Shown: piece after piece, positions 8,489 to 19,660 of the stretch
Position numbering within the stretch: the stretch's first letter is position 1
Layout of the letters: each line of letters opens with the position of its first letter
Assembly (NCBI GenBank): GCA_027605045.1
Contig: JAQFWX010000010.1
Location: 62,001-126,000 of the forward strand
Source: Phallus indusiatus
Lineage: Eukaryota; Basidiomycota; Agaricomycetes; Phallales; Phallaceae
DNA: 64,000 bases
Direction of reading: 5' to 3'
Position numbers and translations under genes: made by a program
Notes under the pieces: model-generated
Seen by the model: only the letters and a program-made list of their open reading frames with translations
Database searches by the model: none
Told to the model about the DNA's origin: nothing

Positions 8489-8786
8489 ACCTCATGTTTT
8501 ATTCCTTCACGCTTGAGTCTCGACTCAAAGGTTTTAGCACAGAATTCACCCCCATTGTCGGTCCGGATGCATTTCACTTTGTGGCCCGACTCTTGTTCCA
8601 CTAGTGGCTTCCATTCCTGGAAGGTATTCTCGGCATCATCTTTCCCTTTTAGTAGGTATGTCCAGGTCATTCTTGTATGATCATCAATGATATTGAGCAT
8701 ATATTTCGCACCCCCTGAACTAGTTACGGAAGTCGGACCTGCAATGTCTAAATGAACCTTCTCGAGCTTCTGTTTGGCACGCTTGC
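8489..8786 (-). pseudogene. copia polyprotein piece: integrase N-terminal catalytic region
   Basis: The minus strand reads KRAKQKLEKVHLDIAGPTSV, then MLNIIDDHTRMTWTYLLKGKDDA and CIRTDNGGEFCAKTFESRLKREGIKHEV. The first two catalytic aspartates of the copia integrase DDE triad (LDIAGP, RTDNGGEF) are present. It joins upstream to 9186 and downstream to 2281 when the solo LTR and the gypsy element are removed. Confidence 0.93.
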
Positions 8787-9185
8787 TGTTAGGGCTACTC
8801 AGCTCACACTAGAGGGAGGGGATCCTAAGATAAATATATTGGGGAGAACTAACTACTCACCTAGAGGGAGGGGATCCTAAGAGAACAAGCTTAGGGACCC
8901 TCACTCTAGGGACAGCGACTATATACATGAAAAACGATAGCGCGGCGTGCGGCCCTGACACAGCTAAGTGCCAGACGCCCAAACCGAACATAAGCGACGT
9001 GACGCCTATGGCGTCACGCCGGGTGCGAACGCGCGACGCGCGCAAGTAGAGAAAGTGGAATAGAGACAGAGGGAGCAAACGGAGGGTGGAGATAATATAT
9101 GGGAAATATAAATAAAGTAGAGGGGAATATATACCGATGATAATAAATGAGGAAAAATGAGGGGACGCGGTAGCGTACCCTGACA
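8787..9185 (-). mobile_element. solo LTR of the gypsy family (copy D), 399 bp, more diverged
   Basis: Its plus strand starts TGTTAGGG and ends CCCTGACA and is flanked by CTTGC on both sides (8782-8786 and 9186-9190). It aligns along its length with the other family LTRs but has many more substitutions, so it is older than the full element. It interrupts the copia frame between ...RKGK and RAKQK... Confidence 0.93.
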
Positions 9186-10688
9186 CTTGCCTTTCCGGAT
9201 CTTAGGACGTGGTTCTTTCGTCTGTTTTCCCAGGATACAGTATTGGCAATCGGGAATAGTCGAAGAAGTATTAATATTCATACCGGATGCCATTTCATCC
9301 TTCGCCATTTTCTTTATGGCGTCATATCCGACATGGCCTAGGCGTTGGTGCCAGATTTCGAAGGAGTCGGATGTACCAGCAACATGTGCCTCCTCGTGAC
9401 ACGTTGTACTGCGGGTTGATAGTGCGTACAGTTTTCCCCCCTGTCTTTTTCCATGGACTACCGCACATCCTTTTTCCTTCCCTACTTTGCACCCATTAGC
9501 GTCAAAAGAGACTGTGTGTCCCTCATCGCACAGTTTCCCGATGGATATCAATCTGAGTTCGGCTTCGGGTGCGTAGAGGGCGTTCTTCAAGGTGAGTTTT
9601 TCACCGGACTCACAGGTGAGGTCGATAGTCCCACGTGCTGTTGCTTTGATAATGTGGCCTCCCACCCCTCGAATGTTTTTGGGCTCGATTTGTACCATAC
9701 TGGTGAAGTCGGACTTGAACGGGCTGCAGTGGCTCGTCGCTGCAGAGTCTAGGTGGAATGTCTGGCCTTGTTCTGTCGCCGCCGCCACTAGCTCGGTTGT
9801 CGCTGCACAGGACCATTCAGACAGGCATTCCTCCTCGCGGGTAACAGCGGCTGCTTCTGAGCCGCTCTCTTGCTCTTGAGCAGCAGCTGCCTGTTGCCCA
9901 CCTTTCTTCTTGGGGCCTTGTCCTTCTGCGCCACCGCCTTTTGCCCAGCAATGAGCCTTCATGTGTCCCCGCTTGTTGCAGTTGTGACAGACGACATCGG
10001 GCCTCTTTCCCGATTTCTTTGTGCGAGCGGCCATTGCTGTTTCTCCCTGGTTCGTCTTGTATTCGCGCTCGTCAGTCTCGATTCGGGTCATTATGTCCTT
10101 GATGGAGACCTTGATATTCATGTTGGTTATGAACGATAGTAAGTCTTTCTTCAACCACTCGTAGTCCTCATCACTTAGCGCATTCATGACAAGGATAGTC
10201 AACCACTCCTCTTGAGTGGGGCCATTTCCATTCTCAAAGATCGCATCCAGGGCGTCCTCGATTTCCATCTTTGTCTGCATCACAGAGGTACCTCTCGAGA
10301 ATCGTGTACGAAGCGCGACTTGCATGTGTTCTAGCTTCATTGAGAGGGTTTTCGCGTTGTATTTTTCCTCTAGGATGTCCCACGCCTGTTTTGCATTTGA
10401 TATTCTCGCAAGCTCTCGTTGCATCGGTGTGTCGACGATCATTCCAATTGCTCCGACGATCTTGTCGTTCATCTCTAGCCACTTCGCCTGTTCTCTCTCG
10501 TCGCTGGGTCTGCGGTAGGATCCGTCGATGTACTTTTGTAAGCCCTGTGCTCGCAGGCACATGCTCACGGTTCTAGACCAGCTGATCCATTTTCCTTCGG
10601 TCAGCTTCTCTATGTCTCTGAGTTTGACGGTGGTGTCGGATCTCGAGGTGTCTGTAGATGAGGAGATGGTGGGGGCAGGAGTAGACAT
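9186..10688 (-). pseudogene. copia Gag, protease and GAG-pre-integrase region
   Basis: The frame begins at ATG 10688 (MSTPAPTISSS) and encodes the copia Gag core (LRDIEKLTEGKWISWSRTV, ILEEKYNAKTLSMKLEHM, EEWLTILVMNALSDEDYEW), a zinc knuckle CHNCNKRGHMKAHC, the protease motif FHLDSAATSHC, and the GAG-pre-integrase domain WHQRLGHVGYDAIKKM. About 500 codons are open until the solo LTR at 9185. It is the start of the copia polyprotein, cut off from its integrase by that LTR. Confidence 0.95.
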
Positions 10689-10960
10689 GGTGATGAATGG
10701 GGGTTTGTACTTTAGTCTGTCACTTATACAAGTTCTTTGGGTTTTACACGTGTTAAAGGTGTGGTTCGGGGCCCATAACCTGTAAGTTAATTAGACTCTT
10801 CTCTAGTAGTCGGGAAGAACGACTATATTACCTGTAAGTTAATTAGACTACAGGAGTGTAAGTAATTGATATGATTATTATAACTATAGTCTACTCACCT
10901 CTTCTCTAGTAGTCGGGAAGAACGACTAGAGAAGAGGTGACGCGCTTCGGTACGCGTAGA
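10689..10960 (-). repeat. copia leader and LTR-like tandem/inverted repeats
   Basis: A 17-bp motif TGTAAGTTAATTAGACT (plus strand) occurs at 10781-10797 and again at 10833-10849, each preceded by ACC. A second direct repeat, CTTCTCTAGTAGTCGGGAAG and the bases after it, occurs near 10798 and near 10901. The latter also forms an inverted repeat with the following GACTAGAGAAGAGGTG. In element sense the 10781 boundary ends ...TTACA, a plausible LTR end, with GGTTATGGGCCCCGAACC next to it as a possible primer site. The other LTR is outside the window, so the exact end of the element cannot be set. Confidence 0.5.
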
Positions 10961-11502
10961 GGGGCGTGATCCTGGCGTCTAATATCTCCGTTTCCAACAT
11001 AATCAATGTCTTTGGATCGTGTGGACCACGCTTCAATTCAATCACATAAGTTATGTTAAAGTGATTACTGCAGCGGACACACTGGCAGTCACTTGAACAT
11101 TGTTCAAACGTTGACATAGTATAAGAGACGGCTGTATATCAGTGTAGGATACATATTCATCAAACATTCCATATTCAACATATTCATTTCTACTCCAGCT
11201 CGTACTGGTGGTGGTAAAGGCGTTTTTATACGTAGGTCGACGGGGTACGCTGACTGGAGTCTGGTGGCGTTACGTGAATTCAAGTCAAAGTTGCTCCAGG
11301 AAAGAGTTGGATTTAAAAACTCAACATAAGTTTAGATTGAGCGGTGGCATTATCTTCATTTTTGAAATTCTACAAATCTAAGAATTTTCTGAGCTACGGC
11401 ATTTTCAATGTTATACTTGCCCAGAACATGAACTTGAACAGAAGGGCCCTCGCGCAGTGAGTGGAGACCGTAACGGCGCTAATTCTTCGGCGCCACTCCT
11501 CC
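10961..11502. other. intergenic / 5' flank of the BIG1-like gene
   Basis: It lies between the retroelement nest and the BIG1-like start codon. A short minus-strand frame (10926-11117) overlaps the retroelement edge and has no recognisable motif. The part just before 11503 is also recognisable in the inverted pseudogene copy at 20.6-21.3 kb, so the duplication included 5' flank. Confidence 0.4.
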
Positions 11503-12502
11503 ATGTCTCCAAGTTTACATGCTCGAGTTCGTAGAGTCGTCGCATCGCTGTCGTTACCATTTCTCGTAGCGGCGGCATACAGAGATACAGTGCCAATCAT
11601 CGCATGGTCATCCCAGACAAGTCAGAGTTTGGACGCTCTCTCGACCGCCACCTATTCCTATTCCGGTTCCGCAGACTTGCTTCACCGACTCCTACAGCTG
11701 GACAATGACGAATTATGCAACTTTCACACTGTAGTGGTCGTGGATCAACCCGGTGTAAGTTAAAACACGTTCCAAATAAAACTATCTCCCTCTGACAAGC
11801 AGAAAGCTCTCAGCCGCAGACCTCAAAACGTCACCTTTCCTCATAAACCAGCTTTCCAATGCACCCTCTTCTCTCCAGATTCCCTATCTTCCTTCTTCGA
11901 ATACCGGAACTTCCGGGGTTGAATCGTTCAAAGAGTCTCTGGCCGAGAAATGCCAGTCGGAACGTCAAGAAATCTCACTAGGTTCCCGACCCCGTTCCGA
12001 AACTAAACAGATTGTGGGTATAAACATGCCGGCCTTGGATACATCTAGTGGAACTTCACGAAGGCAAATATTTACTCAGTCTCGTAACTACTCATGTTTT
12101 TATTCCATCTTGCGCTTTTCCTGATGATGTCCATCGCTAGAACGTCAACTCGAGAAAGTTATCGAAGAGCAGACATCATCCGACAACTCCTACTTCGTTA
12201 TATACACTTCATCTGTTTCAGCTCGTATAGAGAATGGATTTGACAAAGTAGCAAGCCTCCATTCGTCGCCAACTCACGCCGAAGTCGCCGAACCCGTTTT
12301 TAACTCAACTTTGCCTACTGGATCTCTCCTCGCACGTTACCAATTCTTCACGCCAGGGATCCTAATCGGATTCTTCATCAGCTTCGTCATTTTACTCCCG
12401 ATACTATTATTTGGAATTTATGCAGTAGCGAGTATACAGACACCGTCGAGGATGGATACGGTAGGATCCAGGACTGTCAGCTTAAACAAAAAGAACCAGT
12501 AA
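11503..12502 (+). CDS. BIG1: BIG1/VOA1-like V-ATPase assembly protein (ATP6AP1-type), ER membrane
   Basis: Three exons, 11503-11754, 11807-12083 and 12141-12502, keep one frame of 296 residues. The N-terminus MSPSLHARVRR is followed by a hydrophobic signal and DTVPIIAWSSQ, the start of the lumenal domain in BIG1 and V-ATPase S1 proteins. The C-terminus RYQFFTPGILIGFFISFVIL...AVASIQTPSRMD is the family's hallmark single membrane segment and tail. Yeast relatives act in the ER, in V0-sector assembly or in beta-1,6-glucan content of the wall. The second intron removes an in-frame TGA at about 12121. An inverted, decayed copy lies at about 20.6-21.3 kb. Assignment to the family is firm by the C-terminus; BIG1 versus VOA1 is not settled. 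Confidence 0.82.
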
Positions 12503-12707
12503 ACGGAGTAACGAACTTGGAGGTGGCTTCTTGTTTTATCTCTCTGAGAAATATTGATCTATCACTTTCGTTACGATGGTTTGACCGTCGCTGTTCCATT
12601 TGCTTGAGTCAAATGAAATTCTATTCCTTTGTGCTTCAAGTAGTTACTCAACGCTACAATTAGGACTATTGCATAGATAGATAACAATTAGCGGGTATAT
12701 AATTAAA

Positions 12708-14114
12708 TCATTGATCGTAAAATCCTATTGATCGAAGATGCTCTTCGTGTTTAGTTCGGTGTTCTCGGACGGAGCGATCGGCCACTAGACGGACAACAGG
12801 GGCCACGATCTAGTATAAACAAACATTTCTTTAGGTCAAATCTAGGAAAGTGAAATGATAGTGTTAGTCTTACCCAAGAAATAAGATCCAGGAAGAAGTC
12901 GAATGGACCACCCGGAGCAGCACCTCGAGTGCCAGCGCGGAAGACCCGGGTAAGCCAATCTGACGCATGTTGAAACTTGCCACTTCGAACACCTTTTGAG
13001 AAGTTAGAGTCAAAAACAAACGAATCCAGCCAGTACGACCCTGTTCTTACATTCTAGAATCCCTTCAGCGGCTTGTTCAGTAGTGATGCCCGAATCGTTT
13101 TCTTCTAGTTTGAGAGTCACCTCAGGCTTGAGTTTGTTCTCTTCAATATACCCCGGAGAGAAAATAGTACATGGGAAATATGCGTGAACGTCGATATCGT
13201 ATAATTTCAGTTCGTTACGAAGAGACTCAGCCAGGCCTGCATCATACGTCACACATAAATATGATAGATGCGGCCGGCGAAAAGAAACAGGTGCTGCACA
13301 AACCTCGTATAGCGAATTTCCCGGGAGAGTAGGAGGTATATCCCACCATTGAGAAAAACGACAAAGTAGATCCCACAAGGAGGATCTTGCCTCTGACTTT
13401 TTGACGGACCATTAGTTTAGTTGCAACCTTTATTGAAACATGTCAGAATAGCATTGCAAATACACCACCTTCCTTGCTTACCAAAGTGGTGTAAGCTTGA
13501 ACCCAATAAGTATTATCCATGCCAGCTCTGAAAGACTCCGGTGTTTCTTCGACGAAATAGATAGGTCTTGAAGAACCGGCAACGTTGAAAATAACATCCG
13601 GAGCTTTGCCTCCAAACGGTTCGCAAGCATCTTTGAGAGCTGCAGCCGCGCCTTCATATGTAGACAGAGATTGAGAGTACCATTTGATTATCTGACTGGA
13701 GTTTTGACGGACTTCCTTGAATAAAAAAAGAATTAAGTGTGTGTTTGCGTCTCATCGCGTAAGAATGCTAAAGTTGGCATACCTCCAGCTTGTCAGTTGC
13801 TTCCTTCAGCTTCTTCGGATCTCGAGCTACGATAGAAACATGGGCACCTTGTTTTACTAGCAACAGAGCTAGAGATAGACCAGTTCCTTGGCTTCCACCT
13901 GTCACGTAGCAATGCTATAATAGTTCAAGTGAGACGATTTCAATAGCTATCAGAAAAAGCATCAGATCTCTCAGATAGAAGATGCCCTTACATGTCCCTT
14001 AGGATCCCATTTTTTCTTGCCAAACATCAAATTATACGAGAAGAGAACGACAACGCAAGCGAGAATAACAGTTAAGGGTAGTCGATCGACTAGGAGAGCG
14101 GGATAAAAAGGCAT
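12708..14114 (-). CDS. TSC10: 3-ketodihydrosphingosine reductase (TSC10/KDSR)
   Basis: Seven exons (12708-12809, 12874-12992, 13051-13236, 13304-13427, 13482-13715, 13783-13914, 13992-14114) give 339 residues, the usual size. The enzyme reduces 3-ketosphinganine to sphinganine with NADPH, the second step of sphingolipid synthesis, at the ER. An N-terminal membrane anchor (LTVILACVVVLFSYNLMF) precedes a Rossmann motif TGGSQGTG (about 46-53), the NVAGSS segment, and the catalytic pair Y196/K200 in YSPGK. IFSPGYIEENKLKPEVT and the C-terminal hydrophobic FFLDLI..IVAPVVRLVADRSV follow fungal TSC10 closely. All splice junctions are GT-AG and every join is in phase. Confidence 0.95.
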
Positions 14115-15188
14115 AGGTCACTCTTGACCGCTGTCGCCGTCGCGTGGGATCTAACTTTCTTATGTTTAGTATGTTGTTGCCGTTACCGACACTGAGGGAA
14201 GAGACTTGGCAAGAAAAAGGATTTTTTTTATCAGGAACATCCTTTTTTGATAACGCGCTTGTCAGGATATCAATCACCCCAGTATCTAGATGCTTGGGGC
14301 AACTTGAGCCAACAGTGGCAATAGCGGCGGGCTTTAGCGCGCTTTCACGCTTTACCGGAAACCAAAATGCGCTAGAATGCGTGGGGTGACTGTGCCTGGC
14401 AGCATAATACAGTGCGTACACGTGAATTAAATTAAATGATTGTTTGACTACGATATTCAGCACATTTTCGAATTAAGGTCACCGACGTCACGGAGATATA
14501 CTATAGGCTATAATTGCATGTCAATAGCTTATACTACTCACTATACTAGCACAAACTCTTGAATCGATTTTTTGGTTATTTCCCGATTATCCTTGAGCTC
14601 ACCTCGAATCATTTTAGGATACTTGAGAAGTCGGGAAATTGAACTCGATGTTGTTATGCCCCTACCTCGGTTGCCTTGAATAATGGTATGTAAGGCCAGC
14701 TGCAAACACGCTCTGAGATACTTCTTACGGGTTCCCCGTTACCCACTTGAAAATGATCGTGTTGTGCCCACTCATCTAGGTTTAGAAAAACGGAAATCAG
14801 ATCAGCCGAGAGAGACGGGCCATCTCTTGCACTAACAACGACATGACACGCCATGACTTGCCATCTCAACTCCCTTAATGCCTCACATAGTAACGGACAC
14901 TGACTCAGGGTCTAAACAAAGATCTCGCATAGATGCATTAGCATTGACACTAGTCATACGCCTGTAAGTTTTGGCCCGTCCCCAGGGAAAAGACAAGTCT
15001 TGAAAGAAATGGATGCTTTCTATAATCTACAGTGAAATCCCATACTCGTGTTACAAGTATCAATGAATTAGATATTTGATTAATTAATCCATCTAAGAAT
15101 TCGAATTGTTGCCTACAACCCTTACTATAGAAATACATTAAGTTAGAGGTATAAGTCAAAGTTCAACGTTCAAGTATGATTAGAAAAT
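14115..15188. other. intergenic, nothing recognised
   Basis: This 1.07-kb stretch separates TSC10 from membrane protein copy A. Small open frames on both strands (for example 14144-14389) lack motifs and overlap each other. It must hold the TSC10 promoter near 14.1-14.3 kb and the 3' end of copy A near 15.1 kb. Confidence 0.4.
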
Positions 15189-16218
15189 TCAAATTTCCAA
15201 AGCCTCTAAGGAAGTATGCCATTCAAGCTTCTCCTTCCTCAAAGCTTTTTCGGCATATTTCCATCCCCATACAAGTGTCATGGCGAGCCATCCCCAAAGT
15301 AATGCGGTGGAAAGACCGACGTATACAATTTCTGGGGCAACGAACAAAATAATAAATTGAAGGCCAGTTTGAAAGAGAGCAGCGATGGCTGGTAATAATG
15401 TCAAGTCCATCAGAAGTTTCCGAAATAGAGGGGAGTTTTGCCATCTGTAGTTTAGTCGTTCACGGTATGCTTGTCCTGCCCCTCCGTCGCACGCCGTCAA
15501 GTCTTCAATTCTGTTTGGGGTGAACGATCAGCTCAAGTCAGCGTCGGCTGATCAGTGAGGAACTTTACTCACAAGGTATATAATCCTGGTCGAGCTATCG
15601 TACCCGGTAGGAGTGAAGACATTCGGAAAGGTATTCTCACTTCCATGTATGCCATAACCCATGTAATCAAAAACATAATCGCGACTATAGCGAACAACGC
15701 AACAAATCCGAACATGTACCACCGCATGCTGTTATAAACGCCAGCAAACACTGTGAAAATGGTAACCAGTAATATACCGAACACTACAAAATAAAAATAC
15801 ATAATTCATTAGTACTGAAGACGTGGATTATGCGACATGGGATGCAGAACTTGCAGAAACACCATTGAAAGAAATCCCAGGTAAAGAACGTCCGATTTCG
15901 AGGCGCACGCTCGCCGTTTCTTCTCAACAGAAGGTATAGTCGCCATGGCCATTCTAGCACTGTAGTCGTGGCGGAGCTTTGAACTACATTGATAACGGTA
16001 CTTCGGGATACAGAAGCTCCTAATCATGGCGTAACATCTGATATTCGATGAGAGAATCATTGAGCATGGACAACTAACTTACCGTATTGTAAAACATAAT
16101 AAGCAATAGCTGGAATAAGACCATTGAGAAGGAGAACGATGAGGGCAGAGGTAGCTATTGAGCGTTTTTTGGAAGCAATGTCATATTTTAAAGATGGGAA
16201 AGGACGAGGAGCTTCCAT
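15189..16218 (-). CDS. conserved fungal multi-pass membrane protein, paralogue A
   Basis: Four exons (15189-15510, 15573-15783, 15855-16019, 16083-16218) give 277 residues. I do not know its function. Conserved landmarks shared with copies B and C: FPSLKYDIASKKRSI before the first membrane segment, VLEWPWRLYLLLRR, FFTWDFFQWCF, NSMRWYMFGFVALF, ARPGLYTLIEDLTACDGGAG and QAYRERLN. About six hydrophobic segments suggest an integral membrane protein; the DGGAG..YRERLN loop lies between the fourth and fifth. The second intron (15784-15854) uses a GC donor, GCAAGT. Exons 2 and 3 have exactly the same lengths (165 and 211 nt) in all three copies, so they descend from one gene. Confidence 0.85.
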
Positions 16219-17212
16219 TTGTAAAAAGAAAAAAAAGAGAGAAATCTACGTCAACGTAGATAACTACTACCTTGAACTGCGAAGTATAAGATCAACAGTT
16301 TGGATGATGACCCAACCAACCTCTGATATCTCCTGACGGGAGAAGAGGAAGGACGTGACGATTCTGGGCTTGTTACAATTATTAATTTCGAAAAAAATAG
16401 AACTTATAGTAGCCCATGCGTTCTAATTTCAATTCATTCGTAGCGTAGCGCGTGTGTAGCTCTGTGTAGGTTTTTTTGCGTATCAAAAGGGTGGGTTAAG
16501 AATAGAATCCGGCCGGCAAAGTTAAAAAAGGGTTCGGGAGGCACGGCAAACGCTGTTGATGATCATGAATATCAAAAGATTTGTGCCACACAAATCACTG
16601 AAAATCTGTCTGTCTTGCCCCCAAGTGGTCACACCGCCGCCCGCTGGTGCAAGAGGTACCAGTGCTTGATGTCGATAAAGCTCACAGCAAAATCATCCCC
16701 CAAAATTCTCAAAGACTTAAATGTTCATTGCTGTGATCCTAATATAGTTCGAAATCTGGCTGCTTGTCGTAGCGCGAATTTGAAAGTTTTGAGAAGCGAG
16801 TTATTCGAATGTATAAAATCTCAGCCAACCAATCAGCCTTCAGGTTTCGCCGTAACTGCGGAGGTGCGGTACATAGAAACTTACCTTGACACCAACATCG
16901 GCGCCTGTCAGCGAGAATAAAAATCTCAATAAGAAGTGCTTCTTTGATCCCTATTGTCTAAAGAAAGATCTTGTAATGGACCGGCTTCGCGAGGAATTTT
17001 TCTGGCACTATGGACGCTATCCGGTCGAATTGCCAATCATATTGAATGACAGGTGAAACTGATTTTCATAGCTCAATGTCATGAGATAGCAGTTCAAAAG
17101 AAGTCGAGACCTTCAAAAGAAAAGTCTGTCTGAAATCTATTAATCTCGGAAACTTAATAAACGAACGTTGTGTTCACATCGTCCCGCGCCTCTTGAGCCT
17201 ATAAAGAGAGCG
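16219..17212. other. intergenic, nothing recognised
   Basis: It separates the start of membrane copy A from the 3' end of the first MBL gene. A 101-codon plus-strand frame (16615-16920) has no motif, unusual composition for a gene here and no splice partner. I see no RNA gene or repeat. Confidence 0.4.
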
Positions 17213-18389
17213 CTATGCCTTCCAAAACTCTCGCTTCCTGTGCTCACCGGGCTGAACTCCTTCCATTACCGCCATAACGATTTCGGCACTTTGTGCCAGT
17301 TTGCGCTTCGCATTCTCATGAACGTGTAATCCTGGAAAACCGCAATGAGCTGCATCGAACTCGAAAGGTGCTAGTGCCTCGACGATATGGTGTATAGCCT
17401 CCCGAGGTAGTGGGATCTAATCTTAAAGGTAAAAATAGCTCTTCTTTGAAAGATCAATCTGTCTCACATACTTGATTCGGGTAACTCCACATGAACGAAA
17501 AAGAGACAGTTCCTTCAGGACGATCAGTAGAATACAGACCAGACTGGCGTGAGTCAATGAATTATTCACAATCGTGTCAGAACATAATAGGAAAGAAGAC
17601 GTCATGACACTCACAGGGACGATCATGACACTATCAGCAGTGAAGATATGATGGTGCCAATGGAGAACCATACTTCCTGGATAATGACCTCCCACTTTGA
17701 TAGCTGTTATACCAGATCCTGGGATAATTTCTTTTACGGGTTCGGTGATAAACACGTGAGCTTGAGAGTCACGTCGCGAAACCCAATGTTCATCTTCCGA
17801 AGCAAGATATACGGGTATTTGACCGAATACCTTAGACCAAGTCGCGAAAGTCGAGTAAAAATGGGGATGCGAGATAACAATTGCCGCAATCCCCCCTAGA
17901 TCGCGAATCTAATTCATTTACAATGATGAGTTTAGATACAAACTTGGTAAGTGCATACATGGAGATCACCTTATCAATTGTCTCATCGTCGATATAAGCT
18001 ACTAAATCCCAAAGAACGTTTCCTTGTGGTGTCCGAATAAGATACGCGTTCTGCCCAATATCGAACTTTGGTCGCGTAACGATAGTATAGACCATACCGT
18101 CGGTACCGCAAAGTGGCTCGACAAAATTTTTGAATTTAGCGGAGGCAATACTTTCTTTCAAGGTTGTCCATGATTGTCCTGATAGTGGGACATACGCCCG
18201 AGGGTCCTACACCAAACTATCAACCAACACAGAAGTTGACTCGGGATCCGTAGTCTTAGTAACCGTGGAAAACTCACTTACATCACAAATACGACAGCTG
18301 CTCGGAATCTCTGGTCCTTCGTATTGAGTACCGCAGGTCGCACAAATTGGTTTCAGCAACTCTACCTCGGGGATTGCAGTACTAGTCAT
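17213..18389 (-). CDS. metallo-beta-lactamase-fold hydrolase, copy 1 (intact)
   Basis: Five exons (17213-17416, 17472-17543, 17615-17908, 17970-18206, 18282-18389) give 304 residues. An N-terminal zinc ribbon of four cysteines (CATCGTQYE...CRIC) precedes the MBL domain. The core shows DIGQNAYLIRTPQGNVLWD, the ligand motif SHPHFY (H129, H131; the usual aspartate of HxHxDH is a tyrosine here), GGHYPGSMVLHW and FTADSVMIVP. Relatives are cytosolic metal-dependent hydrolases of unknown substrate. The second copy lies 400 bp downstream on the same strand with the same exon plan, so this is a tandem duplication. Confidence 0.88.
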
Positions 18390-18789
18390 CTCGGTTTATG
18401 AAGGCGAAGATGGTGCCAGGGTCTCCGAGCCCGATACTCCAGTTTAATATATACACATACGCAGCAGATGCATAAACGACGTCCATGTGATGGTTAAGCG
18501 TCAAAGCGTTGTCATGTGGTACTTTAATATGTTGAACATAAATGCTTTTGACTCATACAGGATTTGTTGAATAAGGGTGACTAATAACGCATGTTTTGAT
18601 TGGCAAGAAAAAACTTTTTTTATTGAATTCAAAGACGCACATATGAAAAATAAAAGGAAAGGTGTTTTCCCTTAAGGAAACCACCACATAGAGAAACACT
18701 TCAACTTGAATCGGACCGGGCAGTCGGAATACAGTGATGTCATAGAGCTAAGGAAAAGCACCGCTGCCAAGACAACAAAGTAAAGAACC
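18390..18789. other. spacer between the tandem MBL genes
   Basis: This 400-bp stretch should contain the promoter of copy 1 (near 18.4-18.5 kb, with a TATATA at about 18448) and the 3' end of copy 2. No coding potential is seen. Confidence 0.45.
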
Positions 18790-19660
18790 TCAGACTTTCC
18801 AGAAATCCCTTTTTCCCTTGTCCCCGGGTTGGAATCCCTTCATAATCGAGATAATAATGTCGGCACTCAGAATGAGCCTTTGTTTGGCATTCCTTTTTAT
18901 TTCTTGTCCGGGGAAACCACCATGAGCTATTTCAAAATCAAATGACATAATTGCTATGATAATATCTTGTATTGCTTCAGGAGGCAGTGGGATCTGATAT
19001 CATATCTGATTTCCAAGCTTATTATTAAGGTTTTGTTGACTTACTTGGTTAGGATAGCTCCACATAAAAGAGAAGGAGACCGTTCCTTCCGGACGATCAA
19101 TTGAATACAAGCCGGACTTTGAGAGATGGAAAAGTGGGCATACTCAATTGTTGCACGGGGGAATGAACACTTACAGGAACAATCATAACACTATCCGCGG
19201 TAAAAATACGATTACGCCAATGAAGAATCATACTTCCTGGAAAATGTCCCCCGACCTTAATGGCCGTCACACCTGATTCCGGAATAATCTCTTGTGTTGA
19301 TTTGAGGATGGGTACAACAGCTGAGGATGCGGCCGGATCATGCCTTGAGATCCACGATTCGTCCTCAACAGCAAGATAAACGGGAATCTGACCGAAAACT
19401 TCGGACCAGGTTGTAAATGTCGTGTAAAAGTGAGGGTGGGATATGACGATCGCATCTATTCCTCCCAGTTCTTTGATCTAGCAACACCAGAGCATAAATT
19501 AAATAGCTGCCTTGATGGAAGACGCAAACAAGTCTACCTTGTTTATCGTGTCATCGTCGATAAATGCTACCAGATCCCACATTATATTTCCTTGAGGGGT
19601 TCGGATAAGATGTGCACGCTGTCCAATACCTAACTTCGGCTGAGTGACGATGGTGTATAT

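Larger units (their letters stand above)
1..10960 (-). mobile_element. Ty1/copia LTR retrotransposon, nested and interrupted, running off the left edge
   Basis: The minus strand carries copia Gag, zinc knuckle, protease, GAG-pre-integrase, integrase and reverse transcriptase in the order gag-PR-IN-RT that defines Ty1/copia. The coding sequence lies in six pieces: 10688-9186, about 8786-8489, 2281-2201, 1813-1601, 1279-787 and 522-1. Five later insertions separate them, each flanked by a perfect 5-bp target duplication; deleting an insert plus one duplication copy restores the reading frame at each junction I checked. The RNase H end and one LTR lie outside the window. One frameshift is visible, a run of seven G at about 2265-2271 just beside the gypsy insertion, so this copy looks dead. 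Confidence 0.93.

Noticed and set aside
10926..11117. Minus-strand ORF (MSTFEQCSSDCQC...) as a host gene cut by the copia element
   Set aside because: Only about 60 codons, no recognisable family, and its end runs into the copia repeat region; too weak to list.
11803..12123. BIG1-like gene as broken by TGA at about 12121
   Set aside because: A 57-nt GT-AG intron (12084-12140) removes the stop and joins the frame exactly.
16615..16920. 101-codon plus-strand ORF
   Set aside because: No domain, isolated, and composition unlike nearby exons.
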